Under the pieces are notes generated by a model. That model made no database searches. It was given only the letters and a program-made list of their open reading frames with translations, and was not told the DNA's origin. Shown piece by piece: positions 1-6,135 of a stretch of 7,778 nt of DNA; position 1 is the first letter of the stretch, and every line of letters begins with the position of its first letter. This stretch comes from Burkholderiales bacterium (GTDB taxonomy: Bacteria; Pseudomonadota; Gammaproteobacteria; Burkholderiales; Burkholderiaceae_C), in the NCBI GenBank assembly GCA_947450745.1, contig CANFYD010000160.1, positions 1 through 7,778 of the forward strand, in the 5' to 3' direction. The translations under genes and the position numbers were made by a program.

Positions 1-2919
1 CTGGCGCGCAACTTGAACGGCTATGGCAACTTGTGCCAGTTCATCACTCGGCTGAGGCGCAGTTCAGAAAAAGGCAGCTACCGGTTGATCAGCTCGCAAA
101 TCAACGCCGCCGCACTGGCCGATTGCCTGCTGATCTGGCTGCCACTGCGCCCGTCCGACGAGGCGCTGCTGCTGCAGCAGGCGCGCTGGTTGCTGCAGCA
201 TTTTTCCGGCCGGGCCTGGATCGGTGTGGAGCTGCTGCGTGAATTGGGCGATGAGCTGTGGCTGCACCGGCTGCGCGGCTTGGCGGCGCAAACAGAAATC
301 CCACTGGTGGCTTGTGGCGATGTGCACATGCATGTGCGCTCTCGCAAGGCCTTGCAGGACGTGCTGAGCGCCACCCGATTGAACAAACCGCTGCAGCAAT
401 GCGGCATCGACCTGCACGCGAATGCCGAGCGCCATTTGCGCAGCCGGCTGCGTCTGGCCCAGCTCTACCCTCCCGACCTGCTCGCGCAGACGCTGGTGGT
501 GGCCGGGCTGTGCCAGTTCTCGCTCGACGAAATTCGCTACCAATACCCCAGCGAAGTGGTGCCCGCCGGGAAAACCGCAATGCAGCATCTGCGCCACTTG
601 ACCGAAGCCGGTGCGGCACGGCGCTGGCCACAGGGCGAGCGGCCGGAATGGCGGGCCCAGATCGAGCACGAGTTGGCGCTGATCGGCGAGCTGGCTTATG
701 AACATTACTTTTTGACCGTGGCGGATATCGTGACGTTTGCGCGCAGCCAGGGCATTCTTTGCCAGGGCCGCGGTTCGGCCGCCAACAGCGTGGTCTGCTT
801 TTGCCTGTTCATCACCGAGGTGGACCCGGCGCGCAGCGCGATGTTGTTCGAGCGCTTCATCAGCCGCGAGCGCAATGAGCCGCCCGACATCGATGTGGAC
901 TTCGAGCATGAGCGGCGCGAGGAAGTGATCCAGTACCTGTATCGCAAATACGGGCGCGACCGCGCGGCGCTGACGGCCGTCGTCACCAGCTACCGGCCGC
1001 GCAGTGCGATCCGCGATGTGGGGCGTGCGCTCGGCCTCGATGAAGCCCTGATCGAAAAATTGGCCTCCGACCACCACGGCTGGAGCGGCGAAAGCCTGCC
1101 CGATGCGCGCTTGCAGCAACTGCAACAGGAGCTGGGCCTGGACTTGGCCGACCTGAAACTGCGCCAACTGATTGTGTTGAGCCGCCAGTTGCTGGGCATG
1201 CCGCGCCACCTGAGCCAGCATCCCGGCGGTTTCGTGCTGACGCAAGGACCGCTGTCCCGGCTGGTGCCGATCGAAAACGCGGCGATGGCCGAGCGCACCG
1301 TGATCGAGTGGGACAAGGACGACATCGACGCGCTCGGCCTGATGAAGGTCGATGTGCTGGCGCTGGGCATGCTCAGCGCCCTGCACCGGGCCTTCGATCT
1401 GATCAGCAGCTTGCGCGGCCGGCGCTTTGGCATCAGCGATGTGCCCGCCGGCGACAGGCCCACCTACGACATGATTTGCAAGGCCGACACGGTCGGCGTG
1501 TTCCAGATTGAATCGCGCGCGCAGATGTCGATGTTGCCGCGCTTGAAGCCGCGTTGCTTCTATGACCTGGTGATCGAGGTGGCGTTGGTGCGGCCCGGGC
1601 CGATTGCCGGCGGCATGGTCCACCCTTACTTGGTCAACCGGGCCAAAAAACCAGCCGACGTGGTCTATCCGAGCGAGGCCTTGAAAGTGGCGCTGGAACG
1701 CACGTGCGGCATTCCGATCTTTCAAGAACAGGTGATGCAAGTGGCGATGATTGCGGCCGGCTTCAGCGCCGGCGAGGCCGACCAACTGCGCCGCGCAATG
1801 GCGGCCTGGAAGCGACCCGGTGATCTGCAAAGCTTCCACGAGAAAATCCTCACCGGCATGCGCGCACGGGGCTATGCGGACGAATTTGCCGAGGCCATCT
1901 TCAGGCAGATCAAGGGCTTTGCGTCCTACGGCTTCCCTGAATCACATGCGGCCAGTTTTGCTCTGCTGACCTACATCAGCAGCTGGATCAAATGCCACGA
2001 ACCGGCGGCGTTTTTGTGCGCTCTGCTGAACTCGCAACCGCTCGGTTTTTATACGCCCAGCCAGTTGGTGCAGGACGCCCAACGCCACCGCATCGAGGTG
2101 CGGGCAGCAGATGTCAACCTGAGCCATCGGATGAGTTCGCTGGAGCCGTTGGAGTTGCTGCAGGAGCAGGAGCAGGAGCAGGGGCAGCCGTCAGAGCCGG
2201 CCTTGCAAGCCCAGCCCGCCGTGCGACTGGGCCTGCATCTGATCGCAGGCCTGAGCCAGGTTGCGGCCGAGCGGATTGCCCGTGCGCGCACCGAGCAAGC
2301 CTTCACCGATGCGCAAGACCTGGCCCTGCGCGCCGCCCTTGATCAACAAGACATGCAGCATCTGGCTGCAGCCGACGCCTTGACTTCGCTGAGCGGCCAC
2401 CGCCGCCAACAGGTGTGGCAGGCCGCCGCCTTGCGATCGATGCCGGCCCTGCTGCATGGCACTTTCGAAGCCGAAGACGCCTTGGACCTGCCGGCCGCGC
2501 CCGAGGGCGAAGAAGTGGTGTGGGACTACGCCGCGCTGGGGCTGACGCTGCGCAGCCATCCGCTCAAATTGCTGCGCCCTCGTCTCGCCAAAATGGGCCT
2601 CAAAAACGCCGCCGAACTGGCGCAGTGGCCGCATGGCCGCATGGCCAAAGCCTGCGGCATCGTGACCGTGCGCCAGCGCCCGCAAACGGCCAAGGGCACG
2701 CTGTTCATCTCGCTGGAGGATGAGACCGGCAGCTTGCAGGTGATCGTCTGGCCGGACATCTACGCGGCCAACCGCAGCACCATCCTGGCTGCCCGGCTGC
2801 TGGCCGTGCGGGGCAAGTGGCAGCGCCAACACGGCGTCAGCAACCTGCTGGCCACCCATTTCGAGGACTTGACACCGCTGCTCGGCCGCCTGTCTATGGC
2901 CAGCCGAGACTTTCACTGA
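1..2919 (+). CDS. dnaE2: Error-prone DNA polymerase DnaE2 (ImuC), 5'-truncated by window edge
   Basis: This is the C-family polymerase that works with ImuA and ImuB in SOS-induced translesion synthesis in the cytoplasm. The frame is open from base 1 (numbering codon 1 there), so the real start is upstream; roughly 90-100 residues of the N-terminal PHP domain appear missing against the family's usual 1,020-1,100. The TTG at 13 is only an internal Leu. Visible landmarks are the end of the PHP domain, the CQGRGSAANS motif (254-263), and palm PDIDVDF with catalytic Asp 296 and Asp 298. The third catalytic Asp is 451, in LMKVDVLALG. The FASYGFPESHA helix-hairpin-helix region follows (encoded near 1918-1955), then a C-terminal OB fold (about 885-945) with the ISLEDETGSLQVIVWP strand. 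The VNLSHR segment and OB fold favour DnaE2 over replicative DnaE1. An extra Gln/Glu tract starts at codon 721. The 3' end overlaps the convergent gene by 7 bases. Any LexA box would be outside the window. Confidence 0.95.
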   Translation: MARNLNGYGNLCQFITRLRRSSEKGSYRLISSQINAAALADCLLIWLPLRPSDEALLLQQARWLLQHFSGRAWIGVELLRELGDELWLHRLRGLAAQTEIPLVACGDVHMHVRSRKALQDVLSATRLNKPLQQCGIDLHANAERHLRSRLRLAQLYPPDLLAQTLVVAGLCQFSLDEIRYQYPSEVVPAGKTAMQHLRHLTEAGAARRWPQGERPEWRAQIEHELALIGELAYEHYFLTVADIVTFARSQGILCQGRGSAANSVVCFCLFITEVDPARSAMLFERFISRERNEPPDIDVDFEHERREEVIQYLYRKYGRDRAALTAVVTSYRPRSAIRDVGRALGLDEALIEKLASDHHGWSGESLPDARLQQLQQELGLDLADLKLRQLIVLSRQLLGMPRHLSQHPGGFVLTQGPLSRLVPIENAAMAERTVIEWDKDDIDALGLMKVDVLALGMLSALHRAFDLISSLRGRRFGISDVPAGDRPTYDMICKADTVGVFQIESRAQMSMLPRLKPRCFYDLVIEVALVRPGPIAGGMVHPYLVNRAKKPADVVYPSEALKVALERTCGIPIFQEQVMQVAMIAAGFSAGEADQLRRAMAAWKRPGDLQSFHEKILTGMRARGYADEFAEAIFRQIKGFASYGFPESHAASFALLTYISSWIKCHEPAAFLCALLNSQPLGFYTPSQLVQDAQRHRIEVRAADVNLSHRMSSLEPLELLQEQEQEQGQPSEPALQAQPAVRLGLHLIAGLSQVAAERIARARTEQAFTDAQDLALRAALDQQDMQHLAAADALTSLSGHRRQQVWQAAALRSMPALLHGTFEAEDALDLPAAPEGEEVVWDYAALGLTLRSHPLKLLRPRLAKMGLKNAAELAQWPHGRMAKACGIVTVRQRPQTAKGTLFISLEDETGSLQVIVWPDIYAANRSTILAARLLAVRGKWQRQHGVSNLLATHFEDLTPLLGRLSMASRDFH
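2161..2187 (+). repeat. CAGGAG hexamer tandem repeat inside dnaE2
   Basis: Three and a half perfect copies of CAGGAG (2161-2181) are followed by a GGGCAG variant. They encode alternating Gln and Glu in a hydrophilic segment between the helix-hairpin-helix region and the conserved VRLGLHLIAGLS stretch. The unit is six bases, so gain or loss of copies would keep the frame. Homologous polymerases normally have a short non-repetitive linker here, from memory of the family. Confidence 0.85.
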
Positions 2920-3770
2920 GCGGGCGGTGGGCGTGCGGCGGCGCGAGAGGCGTGGCGCTTGTGGCGGCGAGAGCGCGCTTGCAAGGTGCTGATGCGTCGC
3001 CGCGCCTGCATCCGCAAATAGCCCCTGATCGCCAAGAAGCTCCAATAGAGGAACAAGGCGGACAGCGCCCACGGCTTGACCTCGTCGATCAATTGCCAAA
3101 ACATCACCGAAGCACGCACCGTGTCCAACTCACGCTCGGCGGCGGTGAGCGGCGGCCCGCTCGGCCGATTCGCATCACCAAAGGGTGATTTGATTTCAGC
3201 GCGCTGCTGCAACTCGGGGTCCGCAAGGTTGGGGCTCGGCGCTTCGAAGATCGTGCCCGCAACGAACTTTTTCAGCTCGATGTTCAAATCCAGCAGTGCC
3301 GTCTTGACGTCGCTTGAGCCGACGATTTCCTTGAACGCGCCGCCCGTCAGCCCCTGATTGGCGCGCGCCAGCTCTTGCCAGTCGGACAGCCGGTGGCTCG
3401 GCGTGTAGACACCGGCCACCGACGCGGCCTCGTCGCCACTCCAGCCCTCGGCGGCATGAATCGGCAAGGATGCGCCGACTGCCCCACCCTGCGCCGGGAG
3501 CGCCGCTTGAAGCGAAGGTTGAAGCAACGGACTTTTACCAGCGACGCCGGTGGCTCCCGCAGCACCAGCCGTCGGATGCTGGGAAAGCACGGCCAAGCTG
3601 GGCAAAGTCTGCTGCCCCTGCACATCGGTCTGCGTCAAGGCTCCCGGGACGAGCGGCTCAACGACGGGCGAGGCCCAAGCCGGCAAGGCAAGAACGAAGC
3701 AAAGTGCCAGAGCCAGAGCCAGGGCCAAAGCCAAAGGCCAAGCAAAAGCACTGCGGATCGTTCGGGGCAT
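2913..3770 (-). CDS. Hypothetical exported, single-pass membrane protein with basic C-terminal tail
   Basis: I do not recognise a family for this 285-residue protein. Residues 1-33 form a strong signal peptide: basic start with Arg 3 and Arg 6, a hydrophobic core of five Leu-Ala repeats (13-22), and a probable cleavage after AWA (31-33). Residues 34-120 are rich in Ala, Gly, Pro and Gln and look disordered; 121-230 are more ordered and hydrophilic. A membrane segment rich in Trp, Leu and Phe lies near 233-249, followed by an Arg/Lys-rich tail (253-280). This predicts a periplasmic domain anchored by one helix with a cytoplasmic basic tail. Cys 24 is not in a good lipobox. I chose the ATG at 3770; an in-frame TTG at 3785 would add five residues, and neither has a strong ribosome site. 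It lies 67 bases downstream of the acyl-CoA reductase on the same strand, so cotranscription is possible. Its 3' end overlaps dnaE2 by 7 bases. Confidence 0.75.
   Translation of the reverse strand: MPRTIRSAFAWPLALALALALALCFVLALPAWASPVVEPLVPGALTQTDVQGQQTLPSLAVLSQHPTAGAAGATGVAGKSPLLQPSLQAALPAQGGAVGASLPIHAAEGWSGDEAASVAGVYTPSHRLSDWQELARANQGLTGGAFKEIVGSSDVKTALLDLNIELKKFVAGTIFEAPSPNLADPELQQRAEIKSPFGDANRPSGPPLTAAERELDTVRASVMFWQLIDEVKPWALSALFLYWSFLAIRGYLRMQARRRISTLQARSRRHKRHASRAAARPPPAQ
3705..3734 (-). repeat. Five imperfect 6-base repeats encoding Leu-Ala in the signal peptide
   Basis: Read on the - strand, five consecutive units of the pattern YTGGCN encode Leu-Ala five times in the hydrophobic core of the signal peptide. 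The units differ only at wobble positions and the Leu first base. Copy-number change would lengthen or shorten the hydrophobic core in steps of two residues without a frameshift. Confidence 0.8.
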
Positions 3771-3837
3771 TGTTTTCAAGGCCAACTTTGCTCAATTTTT
3801 CGGCATCTTAAAGACTCCCGCGTGACGCGCTGAACGC

Positions 3838-5841
3838 TCAAAAGTGGATCCCCTTCATCATTTGCTGCAAAGCCATCGCCTCGGGCGACAGCTGCGGCTT
3901 GCTGACCTTGCCGGTCTTGTCGCCCTGCGCTGCCGCGCTGTCGGGGAACATCCGGAACGCAGTGTTCATGACGATCTGCGCCACCCGCGGCATCAGCGAA
4001 TGCAGCAACTCGCCGGTCACCCCCAAACGGCTGGCGATGCGCACCGGCTTGGCAATGCAGGCTTGCGCCACCATTTCAGCGGCCTCTTCCGGACTCAGCG
4101 TCGGCACATTGTTGTAAATGGCGGTGGGGGCAATCATCGGCGTGCGCACCAGCGGCATGTTGATGGTGGTGAAGGTGATGCCTTGATCGGCAAACTCGCT
4201 CGACGCGCAACGTGTCCAGGCATCCAGCGCGGCCTTGCTGGCCACATAAGCCGAGAAGCGCGGCGCATTGGTCAACACGCCGATGCTGGAGATGTTCACC
4301 ACATGACCCTTGCGTTTGCTCACCATGCCGGGCAATAAACCCAGGGTGACGCGAAGGCAACCGAAGTAATTCAATTGCATCGTCCGCTCGAAGTCATGGA
4401 AGCGCTCGTAGCTGCCCTCGATGGCGCGGCGGATCGAGCGGCCGGCGTTGTTGATCAAGTAGTCGACGCCGCCGAACTGCTCGGCCAGCCACACCACCAT
4501 GTCTTTCACGCCCTGCTCGTCCGAGATGTCGACCGAATAACTGTGAACCTGCGCCTGCGCACCTGCCGCCTCGCGAATCAGCGTCAGCGCCGCGGCCAAC
4601 TTGCTCTCGTCACGCGCGCAAATGATGGTGATGGCACCGGCCTCGGCAAACCGGATCGCCGAGGCCAGGCCAATGCCGGACGAGCCGCCGGTCACCAGCA
4701 CCACTTTGCCGCCGCAAGCGCCTTTGAGGCTGCGGTCGATGAAGAGATCCGGGTCGAGGTGGCGCTCCCAGTAATCCCACAAGCGCCAAGCGTAGTCGTG
4801 CAGATTCGGACAAGTGATGCCCGAGCCCTTCAGCGCGGCCTCGGTTTCGCGGCAGTCGAAGCGGGTCGGATAGTTGACGAAGCTGAGGATGTCGTCCGGC
4901 AGACCCAGGTCCTTCATCACCGCACTGCGGATGCGCCGCACCGGGGCCAGCGCCATCAGCCCTTTCCTGACGCTCTTGGGGATGAAGCCCAGCAGCGCTG
5001 CATTGATGAACAAGTTCATCTTGGGCGCGTGGGCCGCTTTGGAAAAAATATCCAGCACATCGCCGACCCGGTAACCGACCGGGTCGACCAGATGGAAGCA
5101 ATGACCGCTGCCACGGCTGTGGTGGCTGATGTGGTCGAGCGCCGCCACCACATAGTCCACCGGCACGATATTGATGCGCCCACCCTCCAGGCCGATCGAA
5201 GGCAGCCACGGCGGCAGGATCTGGCGCAAGCGCTGAATCGGTTTGAAGAAGTAGTACGGCCCGTCGATCTTGTCCATCTCGCCGGTTCGGGAATCCCCCA
5301 TCACCATCGCCGGGCGGTAGACCGTCCAGGGCTGCTGGCATTCCTTGCGCACGATTTTTTCGCTCTCGTGCTTGGTCATGAAATAAGGGTGATCCAGGCC
5401 CTCGGCTTCCTCGAACATGTCCTCGCGGAAGACGCCCTCGTACAGGCCGGCCGCCACGATCGACGACACATGATGCACATGACCCGCCTCGATGGCGTGG
5501 GCAAACGCCACCATGCTGCGGGTGCCGTCGATGTTGACACTTACTTGTGCCTCCGCGTCGGCCATCAAGTCATAGACGGCCGCCAAGTGATAAAGATGGT
5601 CGATCTGGCCTTTCAAGCGCTGAATGTCGGCGGCCACTACACCCAGCTTGTCGCCGGTCAAGTCACCGAAGACCGGCACGGCGCGGGTCTTGCCGACGCC
5701 CCAGAAGGCCAGCAACTCGGCCACCTTGCCCCGGCTTTCTTCGCGCAACAAAAAGTGCACCGTGCTGCCGCGCCGAGCTAGCAATTTTTTGACCAGTCGC
5801 TTGCCGATAAAGCCGGTGGCACCGGTGACGAAATACTGCAT
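3838..5841 (-). CDS. Fatty acyl-CoA reductase, fused extended SDR + classical SDR (Maqu_2507 type)
   Basis: The 667-residue product strongly resembles the Marinobacter fatty acyl-CoA reductase (about 660 residues), which reduces long-chain acyl-CoA through the aldehyde to the fatty alcohol with NADPH. The resemblance runs from end to end, including the segments FHDFERTMQLNYFG and ISSIGVLTNAPRFSAYV and a closing MKGIHF (family form MRGIYW). The N-terminal half is an extended SDR: TGATGFIG (6-13), Ser 126/Ser 127 and Tyr 153-Lys 157 in HPYFMTKHESEK. The C-terminal half is a classical SDR: TGGSSGIG (384-391), NNAG (464-467), Ser 518/Ser 519 and Tyr 532-Lys 536. Both active sites look intact. The C-terminal half resembles Acinetobacter Acr1, so it is the likely acyl-CoA-reducing half and the N-terminal one the aldehyde-reducing half (inference). 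I chose ATG 5841 because AGGAG sits six bases upstream and the protein then begins MQYFVTGATGFIG as in the family; the GTG at 5886 lacks support. It is divergent from the phasin gene. Automatic annotation may say only SDR family oxidoreductase. Confidence 0.93.
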   Translation of the reverse strand: MQYFVTGATGFIGKRLVKKLLARRGSTVHFLLREESRGKVAELLAFWGVGKTRAVPVFGDLTGDKLGVVAADIQRLKGQIDHLYHLAAVYDLMADAEAQVSVNIDGTRSMVAFAHAIEAGHVHHVSSIVAAGLYEGVFREDMFEEAEGLDHPYFMTKHESEKIVRKECQQPWTVYRPAMVMGDSRTGEMDKIDGPYYFFKPIQRLRQILPPWLPSIGLEGGRINIVPVDYVVAALDHISHHSRGSGHCFHLVDPVGYRVGDVLDIFSKAAHAPKMNLFINAALLGFIPKSVRKGLMALAPVRRIRSAVMKDLGLPDDILSFVNYPTRFDCRETEAALKGSGITCPNLHDYAWRLWDYWERHLDPDLFIDRSLKGACGGKVVLVTGGSSGIGLASAIRFAEAGAITIICARDESKLAAALTLIREAAGAQAQVHSYSVDISDEQGVKDMVVWLAEQFGGVDYLINNAGRSIRRAIEGSYERFHDFERTMQLNYFGCLRVTLGLLPGMVSKRKGHVVNISSIGVLTNAPRFSAYVASKAALDAWTRCASSEFADQGITFTTINMPLVRTPMIAPTAIYNNVPTLSPEEAAEMVAQACIAKPVRIASRLGVTGELLHSLMPRVAQIVMNTAFRMFPDSAAAQGDKTGKVSKPQLSPEAMALQQMMKGIHF

Positions 5842-5847
5842 GACGGT

Positions 5848-5852
5848 CTCCT
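5848..5852 (-). promoter_or_regulatory. Ribosome binding site deciding the reductase start
   Basis: The - strand reads AGGAG, then six bases, then ATG at 5841. This near-ideal Shine-Dalgarno sequence decides for the 667-residue form over the GTG start 45 bases further upstream. Confidence 0.85.
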
Positions 5853-5958
5853 GGGTATGGCCTGCCCTGATTCTTGACCAAGCCACAGCCGGTGCTGCTG
5901 CGCACTTTCCCGGGGGTGACGCGCCGCTACGACGGGCCAGCGACGACGCTTCTGCACT

Positions 5959-5976
5959 GACCGCTCGGACCGCTCG
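5959..5976. repeat. Tandem 9-base repeat in the intergenic region
   Basis: Two perfect adjacent copies of GACCGCTCG. The nine-base period is close to one helical turn, so both copies would face nearly the same side of the DNA. It could be a regulator site or a simple slippage duplication; the sequence does not decide. Confidence 0.7.
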
Positions 5977-6038
5977 ACAGCCGCCAGCGCTAGAGCAGGC
6001 TCACTAGGAATAGCCGAATTCAAGCGCTATGGCCGCCC

Positions 6039-6044
6039 TATAGT
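6039..6044 (+). promoter_or_regulatory. Possible -10 element for the phasin gene
   Basis: TATAGT matches the sigma-70 -10 consensus at five of six positions and lies 91 bases before the phasin ATG. The bases 17-18 upstream (around GAATTC) do not resemble TTGACA, so either an activator is needed or the match is chance. Confidence 0.25.
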
Positions 6045-6064
6045 TCCTGCACACCGCGCTGGAA

Positions 6065-6082
6065 CACACGGTGAATCGTGTG
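6065..6082. repeat. Perfect interrupted palindrome in the phasin leader
   Basis: CACACG, six bases (GTGAAT), then CGTGTG: a perfect 6-base inverted repeat. It lies downstream of the candidate -10 and 53 bases before the phasin ATG, where a repressor could bind or a leader-RNA hairpin could form. In many PHA producers phasin genes are repressed by PhaR, but I cannot say that this is its site. Confidence 0.6.
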
Positions 6083-6097
6083 CCGGGCGGGTTGCAG

Positions 6098-6120
6098 ACC
6101 CACCCACACCTACCCACCCA
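6098..6120 (-). repeat. Direct repeat forming a potential G-quadruplex on the template strand
   Basis: The + strand holds two perfect copies of ACCCACCCA (6098-6106 and 6112-6120) separated by CACCT. On the - strand this gives four GGG runs (6117-6119, 6113-6115, 6103-6105, 6099-6101) with loops of 1, 7 and 1 bases, which meets the usual G3N1-7 rule. It ends two bases before the AAGGA ribosome site. Whether it folds in the cell is unknown. Confidence 0.6.
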
Positions 6121-6122
6121 CA

Positions 6123-6127
6123 AAGGA
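6123..6127 (+). promoter_or_regulatory. Ribosome binding site of the phasin gene
   Basis: AAGGA (extended AAAGGA from 6122) followed by eight bases and the ATG at 6136. It supports this start for the phasin. Confidence 0.8.
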
Positions 6128-6135
6128 CGGACGAC

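Larger units (their letters stand above)
5842..6135. other. Divergent intergenic region between reductase and phasin genes
   Basis: These 294 bases separate two divergent genes and must hold the promoter(s) of both unless the reductase is transcribed from elsewhere. I see no convincing coding potential and no clear -35/-10 pair on either strand. What stands out is a tandem 9-base repeat (5959-5976), an imperfect dyad (5990-6007), a lone -10-like TATAGT (6039-6044), a perfect interrupted palindrome (6065-6082) and a C-rich direct repeat (6098-6120) just before the phasin ribosome site. Confidence 0.8.

Noticed and set aside
13..15. TTG at base 13 as the start of dnaE2
   Set aside because: The frame is open to base 1 and the residues before it (LARN) match the family's conserved sequence, so the gene begins outside the window.
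64..1839. Long - strand open frame (591 codons) opposite dnaE2
   Set aside because: It lies entirely antisense to a gene with clear catalytic motifs; the translation is His/Gln/Ala-rich without recognisable domains, as expected for a high-GC shadow frame.
2913..3020. C-terminal helix plus Arg tail as an exosortase (PEP-CTERM) sorting signal
   Set aside because: There is no Pro-Glu-Pro or related motif before the helix, and the basic tail is much longer than in sorting signals.
2191..3099. - strand open frame (302 codons) across the dnaE2 end
   Set aside because: It conflicts with both dnaE2 and the signal-peptide protein and shows no domain or ribosome site.
3819..3829. Possible terminator hairpin (CGCG-TGA-CGCG) after the reductase stop
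   Set aside because: The stem is only four base pairs and no T-run follows on the - strand; too weak to call, so read-through to the downstream gene remains possible.
4375..5781. Long + strand open frame (468 codons) opposite the acyl-CoA reductase
   Set aside because: Antisense shadow of a strongly identified gene; composition is unusual (His, Asp, Arg-rich) and no motif is visible.
5874..5879. TTGACC as a -35 box for the + strand
   Set aside because: No acceptable -10 sequence lies 16-18 bases downstream, and the site is more than 250 bases from the phasin start.
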